From Pedobacter aquae (lineage in GTDB: Bacteria; Bacteroidota; Bacteroidia; Sphingobacteriales; Sphingobacteriaceae): a stretch of 64,000 bases of DNA. A program made the position numbers and the translations under genes. The notes beneath the pieces were generated by a model that saw nothing but the letters and a program-made list of their open reading frames with translations, had not been told where the DNA came from and ran no database searches. The stretch spans positions 992,001 through 1,056,000 of the forward strand of contig NZ_CP043329.1 of the NCBI RefSeq assembly GCF_008195825.1, read 5' to 3'. Shown here piece after piece: positions 9,020 to 17,013 of the stretch (the stretch's first letter is position 1; each line of letters starts with the position of its first letter).

Positions 9020-9394
9020 ATGGACAACAATTCTTGCATACGACAACAGGCGGACATTAAACAAATAAACCGCTGTAAAGACAGAGTTTCAGAACTCAAC
9101 TGCTCGTTTGACTATTTATCGAACGGACTTGAATTGGCGGGAAACAACGTAAGGCTGAAAATTCTCTTTCTACTATATGAAGAAAAACGACTTTGTGTTT
9201 GTGATATAAGCGACATTCTCGGTATGACAATTTCAGCAGTTTCTCAACACTTGCGAAAACTCAAAGACCGAAAACTAATTGAAACCGAACGAGAAGCTCA
9301 AACCATTTTTTACTCATTGACAAAAGAGTATGAAAAAATGCTGAAACCGTTTTTCAAAATACTTGACGAAAACAAAATATTAGAAACATTATGA
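9020..9394 (+). CDS. ArsR/SmtB family metal-responsive repressor
   Basis: The winged-helix repressor carries the metal-binding motif LCVCDIS in the alpha-3 region, followed by the recognition helix MTISAVSQHLRKLKDRKLI. Additional cysteines lie near the N terminus (SCIRQQ, NRCKDR, LNCSF), as in mercury- or cadmium-sensing relatives. An in-frame ATG at 8873 lies within attC-like site 2 and upstream of the promoter, so the ATG at 9020 (124 residues) is chosen. The stop overlaps the merTP start by ATGA (9391-9394), indicating translational coupling. It probably represses its own operon through the palindrome at 8976-8995. Confidence 0.85.
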   Translation: MDNNSCIRQQADIKQINRCKDRVSELNCSFDYLSNGLELAGNNVRLKILFLLYEEKRLCVCDISDILGMTISAVSQHLRKLKDRKLIETEREAQTIFYSLTKEYEKMLKPFFKILDENKILETL

Positions 9395-9990
9395 CAACAG
9401 ACAAAAAACTAATCGGAGCAGGACTTTTAACAGCAATTGCAGCTTCATTGTGTTGCATTACACCTGTCTTGGCTTTAATCGCAGGGACAAGCGGACTTGC
9501 TTCAACTTTTTCTTGGCTTGAACCTTTTCGACCTTATTTTATCGGTTTGACAATTTTAGTTCTTGGTTTTGCTTGGTATCAAAAGTTAAAACCTAAAAAG
9601 CAAATTGACTGCAATTGTGAAACAGAAGAAAAACCAAAATTCATTCAGTCAAAAATGTTTTTAGGAATAGTAACAGCATTTGCAATCGTAATGCTTGCAT
9701 TTCCAAATTACTCAAGCATTTTCTACCCAAAGACAGAAAAGCAAATCATAGTAGTGGACAAATCCAATATTCAAAAAGTAGAATTTACGATTAGCGGAAT
9801 GACTTGTGCAAGTTGTGGCGAACACGTAAATCACGAAGTAAATAAATTGACAGGAATAATAAGTTCAAACGCTTCTTATGAAAATGGAAATGCAATCGTA
9901 GAATTTGACAACTCAAAAACAAATATTTCTGAAATCGAAAGAGCAATAAACTCAACAGGATATTCCGTAACCGACAAAAAAGAAAATTAA
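9391..9990 (+). CDS. merTP: MerTP mercuric ion transporter (MerT fused to MerP-like HMA domain)
   Basis: The N-terminal 110 residues form three membrane segments with the paired cysteines of MerT in SLCCITPVL, plus a second cysteine pair in a loop (DCNCE). The C-terminal 70 residues are a heavy-metal-associated domain with GMTCASC. Such MerT-MerP fusions occur in Bacteroidota mercury operons and move Hg(II) across the inner membrane. The gene is coupled to the ArsR gene and followed after one base by the GDCC protein. No mercuric reductase gene lies in this cassette. Confidence 0.85.
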   Translation: MTTDKKLIGAGLLTAIAASLCCITPVLALIAGTSGLASTFSWLEPFRPYFIGLTILVLGFAWYQKLKPKKQIDCNCETEEKPKFIQSKMFLGIVTAFAIVMLAFPNYSSIFYPKTEKQIIVVDKSNIQKVEFTISGMTCASCGEHVNHEVNKLTGIISSNASYENGNAIVEFDNSKTNISEIERAINSTGYSVTDKKEN

Positions 9991-9991
9991 A

Positions 9992-10198
9992 ATGGAAATC
10001 AAATTACAATCAACAATCACTTGTCCCAACTGCGGACACAAGAAAGAAGAAACAATGCCGACAGACGCTTGTCAATATTTTTACGAATGTGAAAAATGCA
10101 AACAAGTTTTAAAACCAAAACAAGGCGACTGCTGTGTTTATTGTAGTTACGGAAGTGTTGCTTGTCCACCAATTCAGCAGGACAAAAAATGTTGCTGA
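9992..10198 (+). CDS. Small cysteine-rich GDCCVYC protein of mercury operons
   Basis: The 68-residue protein contains CPNC, CEKC and the signature GDCCVYCSYG followed by CPPIQ, and ends in CC. I recognise this as a small conserved protein that travels with merTP in Bacteroidota; its biochemical role is not established to my knowledge, but the cysteine density suggests metal binding. The start is one base after the merTP stop. It ends 23 bases before attC-like site 3. Confidence 0.75.
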   Translation: MEIKLQSTITCPNCGHKKEETMPTDACQYFYECEKCKQVLKPKQGDCCVYCSYGSVACPPIQQDKKCC

Positions 10199-10221
10199 CA
10201 GACGAAAAACAAAGAAGCCCA

Positions 10222-10355
10222 GCCACTAACAGCGGTTTGGCAAAAGTGGCGGTTCAGTGCTTCGTATGACAATTTTTCGTAAATTTGAAGTGTGTGCTTC
10301 GTATGAACATTTGTGGTTAAATCGCCACCTTCGCCAAGCCGCCAACCGTTGTGCC
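10222..10355 (+). repeat. attC-like site 3
   Basis: Left edge GCCACTAAC, right edge GTTGTGCC. Arms GCGGTTTGGC and GCCAAGCCGC pair; GTGGCGGTT faces AATCGCCAC. The left edge is an exact complement of the cassette 3 start at 8912-8920. Confidence 0.75.
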
Positions 10356-10379
10356 TCATTGTAAAAAAGCCGACCGCAC

Positions 10380-10441
10380 AAACAGCACATTTGGTTTTTA
10401 CCGACACAAAAGCCAACGCTCAAAAACCAAAAGAGCTGTTT
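10380..10441 (+). repeat. Conserved-motif hairpin, copy a
   Basis: Arms 10380-10399 and 10422-10441 pair over 20 bases except at two mismatches formed by the conserved CACATTTGG and CCAAAAGAG. The loop contains CGACACAAAAGCCAACGC. It lies near the start of cassette 4. See the other four copies (16001, 20008, 23658, 23990). Confidence 0.7.
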
Positions 10442-10470
10442 TTTGCCAACGCTTGACCGAATAAAATTTG

Positions 10471-10478
10471 TAAATTTG
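10471..10478 (+). promoter_or_regulatory. -7 box of the copper cassette
   Basis: TAAATTTG matches TAnnTTTG and is 14 bases before the ATG at 10493. A TTG lies about 15 bases upstream, shorter than the usual spacing, so the -33 is uncertain. Confidence 0.4.
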
Positions 10479-10492
10479 CGTTTTGAAACAGT

Positions 10493-10866
10493 ATGACAAA
10501 ATTTATTTACATAGCATTAATCACCCTGATTGGTTTCTTACTGACACCAACAGACATCTATGCTTGTGGGTCAAAATCTGAAAACATAGAAAATACTTGC
10601 ACCAAACAATCTAATACGGAGACAGAAAAAAAGATTGTTGCGATAATAAAGAGAAAGGACAATGTGGTAAACACGGAAAAGATTGTGACGGAAACTGTGG
10701 TAATCCCGCTTGTCATTGTCCTACTAATTGCACAAACTTTACAATACCTTTTTTTGACGGATTTTTAGGAATTAAATCAATCGTTAGTATGCCTAACTTT
10801 TATTATCAAGACACCTATTATTCATCAGGTTTTCTTTCTATTTGGCAACCGCCAAAAATAGGCTAA
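10493..10866 (+). pseudogene. Cysteine-rich secreted protein interrupted by a frameshift in an A7 run
   Basis: The frame from ATG 10493 encodes a signal peptide and TDIYACGSKSENIENTC, then would run to a stop at 10768 with an atypical tail. In the other frame, from the run of seven A (10626-10632), the sequence encodes DCCDNKEKGQCGKHGKDC, then DGNCGNPACHCPTNC and continues to TAA at 10864-10866. Together they give one coherent protein of about 125 residues rich in cysteine, as found in metal resistance operons. One extra A in the run would restore it. This is a one-base deletion, a sequencing error, or slippage-controlled expression. First gene of the copper cassette. Confidence 0.7.
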
Positions 10867-10958
10867 TTTCTTGCCTTGACAGCCATAGGTCTGTCTAATT
10901 GAAAGCATTTTTCTTGCTTTCAAATTCTATTATTCGTTAAACATTTAATTTTAAAAAG

Positions 10959-11822
10959 ATGAAATCAATAAAAATATTGATGGCAATTACACTATTGCTA
11001 TCATTCACAGCGTGTAACGCTCAAATAAAAAACGCTAAGACCGAAAGCGTAAAAATTTACGGTAATTGTGGAATGTGCGAAAGCACTATTGAAACAGCAG
11101 GAAATATTAAGAAAGTAGCACAGGTAGATTGGAATAAAGATACCAAAATGGCTACTCTTACTTACGACCCAAGTAAGACCAATCAAGATGAAATCTTGAA
11201 ACGCATTGCATTGGCGGGTTACGATAGTGACCAATTTCTTGCACCTGATGATGTGTATGCCCAACTTCCAGAATGTTGTCAATATGAACGTGTGAAAAAA
11301 TCGGAAACTGCAAAATCAGTGACGATTGCTGACCATTCAATGCACAACCATAATACAATGACTGATAAAACAACTGAAACAAAACAAGAAGTAAATCAAC
11401 TTAAAGCAGTTTTTGACAACTACTTCGCTCTAAAAGATGCCTTAGTAGCCTCTGACGGCAACTTGGCTTCTGCCAAAGCAAAAGAATTGCTCAATGCTCT
11501 TAATGCTGTGCAGATGAATAAACTTTCAAATGAAGAGCATACTGTTTGGATGAAAGTAATTAAAGACTTGAAATTTGATACCGAACACATCGAAGAAACC
11601 AAAGATGTGGGGCATCAAAGAGACCATTTCAATACTTTGTCTGACAATATGTATCAGCTCTTGAAAGTTTCCAAACAAGAAACGCCTACGTATTACCAAC
11701 ATTGCCCAATGGCAAACAATGGCAAAGGTGCAAATTGGTTGAGCAAGGAAAATGCAGTTAAAAACCCTTACTACGGTTCTCAAATGCTTACTTGTGGTAA
11801 AACAGTTGAAACCATAGAATAA
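10959..11822 (+). CDS. HMA-domain lipoprotein with DUF3347 (copper handling)
   Basis: A lipoprotein signal ends in SFTACNAQ. Residues about 28-95 form a heavy-metal-associated domain, with GNCGMCES in place of the usual MxCxxC. A histidine/methionine-rich linker (HSMHNHNTM) leads to a DUF3347 domain with YYQHCPMANNGKGANWL and NPYYGSQMLTCG, a region shared with CusB-like efflux adaptors and proposed to bind copper. It would sit in the periplasm attached to a membrane. The stop abuts the ATG of the AraC gene, indicating one operon. Confidence 0.85.
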   Translation: MKSIKILMAITLLLSFTACNAQIKNAKTESVKIYGNCGMCESTIETAGNIKKVAQVDWNKDTKMATLTYDPSKTNQDEILKRIALAGYDSDQFLAPDDVYAQLPECCQYERVKKSETAKSVTIADHSMHNHNTMTDKTTETKQEVNQLKAVFDNYFALKDALVASDGNLASAKAKELLNALNAVQMNKLSNEEHTVWMKVIKDLKFDTEHIEETKDVGHQRDHFNTLSDNMYQLLKVSKQETPTYYQHCPMANNGKGANWLSKENAVKNPYYGSQMLTCGKTVETIE

Positions 11823-12383
11823 ATGAAACTATATATCAAAAATATGGTGTGTAGTCGCTGCAAAATGGTAGTGAAGTCCGAGTTAGAAAAACTCGGACTT
11901 CAACTACTTGCAGTTGATTTGGGAGAAGTAGAAACCATAGAACCAATTACGGCACAAAAGAAAAACGAGATTGCAGAACATTTGAAATGTTTTGGTTTTG
12001 AACTGATTGATGACAAAAAAAGCCGTGTGATTGACAAGATTAAAACCTTGATTATTGAATTGGTGCATCAACAAAACGCTCAAATCAATTCCAATCTTTC
12101 CGATTATTTGTCTAATCATTTGGCACAAGATTATTCATCTTTAAGCAATTTGTTTTCGGAAGTAGAAGATACGACCATTGAAAAATACTTTATAAACCAA
12201 AAAATTGAAAAGGTTAAAGAGTTGCTTCTGTATGATGAATTGACTTTGAGCGAAATTGCTTTTCAAATGAATTACAGTAGTGTGGCGTATTTGAGCAATC
12301 AGTTCAAAAAGGTAACGGGCTTTTCGCCTTCGCATTATAAGCAATTGAAAGACAAAAAACGAAGGCAAATTGAAGACTTATAA
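11823..12383 (+). CDS. AraC-type regulator with N-terminal CxxC (HMA-like) domain
   Basis: The 186-residue protein begins with MKLYIKNMVCSRCKM, a CxxC segment resembling a short HMA metal-binding fold. The C-terminal half is an AraC DNA-binding domain with two helix-turn-helix units, e.g. LTLSEIAFQMNYSSVAYLSNQ and FSPSHYKQLK. A metal sensor directly joined to an AraC reader is plausible and would regulate the copper genes. It starts at the base after the previous stop. Proteins of this form recur in Bacteroidota copper loci. Confidence 0.8.
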   Translation: MKLYIKNMVCSRCKMVVKSELEKLGLQLLAVDLGEVETIEPITAQKKNEIAEHLKCFGFELIDDKKSRVIDKIKTLIIELVHQQNAQINSNLSDYLSNHLAQDYSSLSNLFSEVEDTTIEKYFINQKIEKVKELLLYDELTLSEIAFQMNYSSVAYLSNQFKKVTGFSPSHYKQLKDKKRRQIEDL

Positions 12384-12476
12384 ATGTTACAACTCAAACC
12401 CAAAATACCGCAATAGTAATGAGTTGAAAGCTTCGGAACTTTGTGCCACAGTTTTTAACCTTTAAAATTCAAAATT

Positions 12477-13190
12477 ATGGTACATACCTATCAAGTAACA
12501 GGAATGACCTGTTCAAGTTGCGAAGCGAAAGTAAAATCATCATTGTTAATGGTGGAAAATGTAGTTAGTGTTGAAGTTTCAAAAGATGAAAATTCAGCCA
12601 CTATCACAATGGATAAGCACATTTCATTAGATAAGTTGCAAAAAGTCCTGCCTGAAAAATATCAGATTTCTGCATTGCAACACAACGAATTGGCAGAACA
12701 AACCAAAGGTTGGTTAGCAACCTACAAGCCCATTTTACTGATATTTTTTTATATCTCATTGGTAACGCTATTGGTGCAGTTTACCAATGAAAGTTTTGAT
12801 GCAATGCAATGGATGCGACATTTTATGGCAGGTTTCTTTTTGGTGTTTTCGTTTTTCAAAATGCTCAATCTGAAAGGCTTTTCAGAAAGTTATGTAATGT
12901 ATGATGTGGTGGCAAAGCGATTACCCGTCTGGGCTTATATCTATGCTTTCACAGAATTGGCTTTGGGCATTGCTTTTTTAGTCAATTTTAATCCGCTTAT
13001 TACTAATAGTGTAACATTTGTAGTAATAAGTATCAGCATCATTGGGGTATTGCAATCGGTGTTGAACAAAAGGAAAATTCAGTGTGCCTGTTTGGGGGCT
13101 GTGTTCAATTTGCCAATGAGTACCGTTACCATTATTGAAGACACTCTGATGATTGCAATGAGTGGTCTAATGTTATTTTATCATTTCTAA
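12477..13190 (+). CDS. HMA domain plus MauE/DoxX-like membrane protein
   Basis: Residues 1-68 are a heavy-metal-associated domain with GMTCSSC. The rest holds about four transmembrane helices and the motif IQCACLGAVFNLPMSTVTIIED, which matches the MauE/DoxX-like family used in periplasmic thiol or redox maturation. The combination suggests delivery of copper or electrons at the inner membrane. It lies between the AraC regulator and the DUF2911 gene in the copper cassette. Confidence 0.8.
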   Translation: MVHTYQVTGMTCSSCEAKVKSSLLMVENVVSVEVSKDENSATITMDKHISLDKLQKVLPEKYQISALQHNELAEQTKGWLATYKPILLIFFYISLVTLLVQFTNESFDAMQWMRHFMAGFFLVFSFFKMLNLKGFSESYVMYDVVAKRLPVWAYIYAFTELALGIAFLVNFNPLITNSVTFVVISISIIGVLQSVLNKRKIQCACLGAVFNLPMSTVTIIEDTLMIAMSGLMLFYHF

Positions 13191-13202
13191 ACAATTTAAA
13201 AT

Positions 13203-13751
13203 ATGAAAAATCTATTTTTTATTCTCTTTCTATTCGTATCTGTGCCAAGTTTTGCCCAACACGAACACCACAATACAAAAACAGACAGCACAACCAAACC
13301 GAAAAGCCCAAGAACTTCGGCTATGGCAATGGTGGACGACAATCACGTACATATAGATTATGGCTCGCCAAGTGTAAGGGGGCGAAATATTTGGAACGGC
13401 TTAGTGGCTTATGGACAAGTGTGGGCAACAGGTGCACACAAAGCTACTTGGATTGAATTTTCGGAAGATGTAAAAATCAATTCGCAAATAGTTCCGAAAG
13501 GAAAATATGGTTTTTTTACCATTCCCGATAAAAAAGAATGGACAATTATCCTGAGCAAAGATTGGGATATGCACTTAGCCGATGACTACAAGGCTGAAAA
13601 TGATGTAATCAGGCTAAAAGTAAAGCCGAAGAAAACCAAAGTTATTACAGAAGCACTTACTTATAAAGTGAAATCTTTGGACAATAAGAAAGGACAAATA
13701 AGTATGTCTTGGGAATATCTGACTGTTTCATTGAATTTTGAAAACCAATAA
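13203..13751 (+). CDS. DUF2911 family secreted protein
   Basis: A signal peptide ending in SFAQ is followed by HEHH and a DUF2911 domain (VHIDYGSPSVRGRNIW, then GQVWATGAHKATWIEF). The family is frequent in Bacteroidota and its function is unknown. The histidine-rich mature N terminus and the location directly before the copper oxidase suggest a role in periplasmic metal handling. The start is 12 bases after the preceding stop. Confidence 0.8.
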   Translation: MKNLFFILFLFVSVPSFAQHEHHNTKTDSTTKPKSPRTSAMAMVDDNHVHIDYGSPSVRGRNIWNGLVAYGQVWATGAHKATWIEFSEDVKINSQIVPKGKYGFFTIPDKKEWTIILSKDWDMHLADDYKAENDVIRLKVKPKKTKVITEALTYKVKSLDNKKGQISMSWEYLTVSLNFENQ

Positions 13752-13760
13752 GCAAACAGA

Positions 13761-15989
13761 ATGATAAAAAATATAAAGTATTTAAAATTCGCAATGTCCT
13801 TAGCATTAGCACTATTGGCAACTACAAACATTTTCGCCCAAAAAGTAGTGCGATATGACCTTTATGTAAAAGACACTATCGTTAATTTTACAAGTAAAGA
13901 AAAGCGAGCCATTGCAGTAAATGGTCAAATTCCTATGCCTACACTAATGTTTACCGAAGGCGACACAGCGGAAATTCACGTTCATAATAGGCTCAAAGAA
14001 AGTACGTCTTTACATTGGCACGGTTTGTATTTGCCAAATAAAGAAGATGGTGTTCCGTACCTTACCCAAATGCCAATTGAACCAAATACCACACATATTT
14101 ACCGTTTCCCCATTATTCAGAACGGTACGCATTGGTATCATAGCCATAGCGGATTGCAAGAGCAAATTGGAATGTATGGCTCAATGGTGCTACTCAAAAG
14201 AGCAGACGACCCCACTTTCAGAAAAGGGATTGATGATTTGCCCTACGTCCCAATTGTTTTAAGCGAATGGACAGACTATAATCCTGATAATGTTCACAGA
14301 ATGTTGCACAATGCCAATGATTGGTTTGCTATTAAGAAAAACACCGTTCAGAGTTACGGAGAAGCCATAAAAGCAGGTCATTTTAAAACCAAATTGACCA
14401 ACGAATGGAAACGAATGTTGGCAATGGACGTGAGTGATGTCTATTATGACAAATTCCTAATTAATGGAGCTTCTGAAAGCCAACTTTCTCAATTTAAAGC
14501 AGGTGATAAGGTGCGATTGCGAATTTCAAACGGTGGTGCATCATCTTATTTTTGGCTTACTTATGCAGGTGGTAAAATGACCGTAGTTGCCAATGACGGC
14601 AATGATGTTGAGCCTGTTGTGGTAGATAGACTGATAATCGGGGTTTCAGAAACGTATGATGCTATCGTTACCATTCCAGCAGAAAATACTTCTTACGAAT
14701 TTTTGGCTACACCAGAAGACCGAACCAAATCAGCATCAATTTATATTGGTTCAGGCATCAAACAGTTGGTAAGTCCTTTGCCCAAGCTGAAATACTTTGA
14801 AGGAATGAAGATGATGAACGATATGATGAAAATGGACGGCACAATGAACGATATGGGTATGGATATGTCATTACAGCAAATGGATATGAATACGGTGATG
14901 TATCCTGAAATTACGGGAGATAATAAGCCAAAAAAATCTAAACATTCCGACCATACTAATCATACAATGCCAAGCAATGACATTGTTACCTTAAACTATG
15001 CTATGCTAAAATCGCCCACCAAAACCACTTTGCCAAAAGATGCACCTATTAGGGAATTAAGGTTTGAATTAACAGGCAATATGAACCGCTATGTGTGGAG
15101 TATGGACAACCGAGTGCTTGCAGAAACAGATAAAATTCTGATAAAAAAAGGTGAAATAGTAAGGATTACGCTCTATAATAATTCTATGATGCGACACCCA
15201 ATGCACTTGCACGGACACGATTTTAGGGTAATCAACGGTCAAGGCGATTATGCACCGCTTAAAAATGTGTTGGACATAATGCCAATGGAAACCAATGTCA
15301 TAGAATTTGAAGCCAATTTAGAAGGCGATTGGTTTTTTCATTGTCATATTCTCTACCATATGATGGCAGGAATGAATCGTGTTTTTAGCACAGAAAACCA
15401 AGAACCTAACCCATTATTGCCTGACAAAAAATGGGCATACAAAAAATTACAACGAGAAAGCAACGAACTACATTTTATGTTCCAAAACGACTTTGCGACC
15501 AATGGTAATGACGGAATGACTATGTTACAGAATACACGTTGGAGTTTTGGCACAGAATGGCGTTTGGGCTATAACGACAAACACGGTTACGAAACAGAAA
15601 CCCACATAGGACGGTACATAGGCAGAAACCAATGGCTAATGCCTTTTATTGGTTTTGATTGGCGTTACAGAAAACACGAAGAACCTGAAAGAAATCTTTT
15701 CGGACAAACAAACACCAAAGATAATCGGACACAGTTTAGTTTAGGGGTAGCTTATACTTTGCCGCTATTGCTCATTTTACAAACAGAAGTTTATCACGAT
15801 GGAAATGTAAGAGTACAATTAAGACGTGAAGACATTCCACTTTCAAAAAGGTTTAGAGCCTCATTTATGGTAAATACAGACAAAGAATATATGTTTGGTC
15901 TGAATTATATAGCAAGTAAAAACTTAGGGTTCAGGACACATTATGACAGTGATATGGGTTTTGGAGTTGGACTGACATTAAACCATTAA
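13761..15989 (+). CDS. Multicopper oxidase CopA-like fused to CopB-like outer-membrane domain
   Basis: A signal peptide (about 1-26) is followed by three cupredoxin domains. Copper ligands are seen in LHWHGLYLPN, THWYHSHSG, HPMHLHGHDF and the type 1/3 motif WFFHCHILYHMMAGM. A methionine-rich segment (MKMMNDMMKMDGTMNDMG) near 350 is typical of CopA-type copper resistance oxidases. After about residue 550 the sequence changes to aromatic-rich beta strands (RWSFGTEWRLGYNDKHG ... RVQLRREDIPL), resembling CopB. Such fusions in one chain are seen in Bacteroidota. It probably oxidises Cu(I) at the cell surface. Last gene of cassette 4. Confidence 0.88.
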   Translation: MIKNIKYLKFAMSLALALLATTNIFAQKVVRYDLYVKDTIVNFTSKEKRAIAVNGQIPMPTLMFTEGDTAEIHVHNRLKESTSLHWHGLYLPNKEDGVPYLTQMPIEPNTTHIYRFPIIQNGTHWYHSHSGLQEQIGMYGSMVLLKRADDPTFRKGIDDLPYVPIVLSEWTDYNPDNVHRMLHNANDWFAIKKNTVQSYGEAIKAGHFKTKLTNEWKRMLAMDVSDVYYDKFLINGASESQLSQFKAGDKVRLRISNGGASSYFWLTYAGGKMTVVANDGNDVEPVVVDRLIIGVSETYDAIVTIPAENTSYEFLATPEDRTKSASIYIGSGIKQLVSPLPKLKYFEGMKMMNDMMKMDGTMNDMGMDMSLQQMDMNTVMYPEITGDNKPKKSKHSDHTNHTMPSNDIVTLNYAMLKSPTKTTLPKDAPIRELRFELTGNMNRYVWSMDNRVLAETDKILIKKGEIVRITLYNNSMMRHPMHLHGHDFRVINGQGDYAPLKNVLDIMPMETNVIEFEANLEGDWFFHCHILYHMMAGMNRVFSTENQEPNPLLPDKKWAYKKLQRESNELHFMFQNDFATNGNDGMTMLQNTRWSFGTEWRLGYNDKHGYETETHIGRYIGRNQWLMPFIGFDWRYRKHEEPERNLFGQTNTKDNRTQFSLGVAYTLPLLLILQTEVYHDGNVRVQLRREDIPLSKRFRASFMVNTDKEYMFGLNYIASKNLGFRTHYDSDMGFGVGLTLNH

Positions 15990-16000
15990 AGGCAACACGC

Positions 16001-16067
16001 AAGCCATACACATTGCCAAGTCGCATCTGCCGACACGCAAACCAAAACTTGCCAAAGAGTATGGCTT
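16001..16067 (+). repeat. Conserved-motif hairpin, copy b
   Basis: Arms 16001-16021 and 16047-16067 pair apart from the conserved CACATT/AAAGAG mismatches and one more. The stem sequence differs from copy a, so the pairing is maintained while the sequence changes. It lies between the copper oxidase stop and attC-like site 4; the remainder of 15990-16121 holds no gene. Confidence 0.65.
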
Positions 16068-16121
16068 CTCCAACGCTGACAGATTTACCCGACAACAGAG
16101 CGGATGAAAAAGAACAACGAA

Positions 16122-16257
16122 GGCACAACATCGGTTTGGCGTAATGGCGGGTTCAGTGCTTCGTATGACAGTTTTGTGGTAGGTTCAAGTGCAGTTCTTC
16201 GATTGAACTTTTGTGCTAAAAATCCGCCACTACGCCAAGCCGAGAACCGTTAGGTGC
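16122..16257 (+). repeat. attC-like site 4
   Basis: Left edge GGCACAAC, right edge GTTAGGTGC. Arms CGGTTTGGC and GCCAAGCCG pair; GGCGGG faces CCGCC. The left edge complements the cassette 4 start at 10348. Confidence 0.75.
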
Positions 16258-16326
16258 AAGCCTAAAGAACGACACCACCGAGACAAACCGACAACCAAAT
16301 TCAAAATTTCTACAAAATTGAAATGG

Positions 16327-16334
16327 TAACTTTG
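16327..16334 (+). promoter_or_regulatory. -7 box of the two-component cassette
   Basis: TAACTTTG matches the TAnnTTTG consensus and is 4 bases before the response-regulator ATG. No convincing -33 box is visible. Confidence 0.4.
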
Positions 16335-16338
16335 ACAA

Positions 16339-17013
16339 ATGAAAATACTGATTATAGAAGACGAAAACGAACTTGCCGACAGCATCTCCGAATATCTTTC
16401 GGAAGAAAACTATTTGTGTGAGTTTGCCCGAACTTATAATCAGGCATTGGAGAAAATCGAATCATTTCATTACGACTGCATCTTATTAGACATAATGTTG
16501 CCTGACGGCAACGGAATGAATATTTTAGAAGAACTCAAAAGACAAGACAAACAAGACGGTGTAATTATTATTTCTGCAAAAAACGCATTAGACGACAAAA
16601 TAAAAGGACTTCAAATTGGTGCAGATGACTACCTGACAAAACCTTTTCATCTTTCGGAACTAGCAGCAAGAATATATTCCATTATCCGCAGAAAACAGTT
16701 TAGAAATACTAATATAATTCAGCAGAATGAGCTGCAAATTGACTTACTTGGCAAAACTGTTAAATTCAAAAATCACCCTATTGAGCTTACAAAAAAAGAG
16801 TTTAACTTACTCTTATATTTTATTGGTAACAATAACAGGATAATTTCAAAAAGTACCTTAGCAGAACATCTTTCAGGCGACTTTGCCGATATGTTAGACA
16901 ATCACGATTTTGTATATGCTCATATCAAAAATCTGAAAAAGAAATTGAATGAAGTAGGTTGTAAGAATTATTTGAAAACTGTTTACGGAACAGGTTATAA
17001 ATGGGAAGGATGA
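16339..17013 (+). CDS. OmpR-family response regulator
   Basis: The receiver domain has the phosphoacceptor D51 in CILLDIMLP, acidic residues in IIEDEN and K102 in YLTKPF. The C-terminal winged helix (about 130-224) ends in the family pattern KTVYGTGYKW. It overlaps the kinase gene by ATGA. The position after the copper cassette suggests a metal or envelope response, but each sits in its own cassette and the link is only by neighbourhood. Confidence 0.9.
   Translation: MKILIIEDENELADSISEYLSEENYLCEFARTYNQALEKIESFHYDCILLDIMLPDGNGMNILEELKRQDKQDGVIIISAKNALDDKIKGLQIGADDYLTKPFHLSELAARIYSIIRRKQFRNTNIIQQNELQIDLLGKTVKFKNHPIELTKKEFNLLLYFIGNNNRIISKSTLAEHLSGDFADMLDNHDFVYAHIKNLKKKLNEVGCKNYLKTVYGTGYKWEG

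Noticed and set aside
10174..10423. Overlapping - strand ORFs around attC-like site 3
   Set aside because: They read through the palindrome and the hairpin; no family resemblance.
16001..16067. Ordinary intrinsic terminator of the copper cassette
   Set aside because: No T run follows, and the same motif-bearing hairpin also occurs at cassette starts, so a plain terminator role is not enough.
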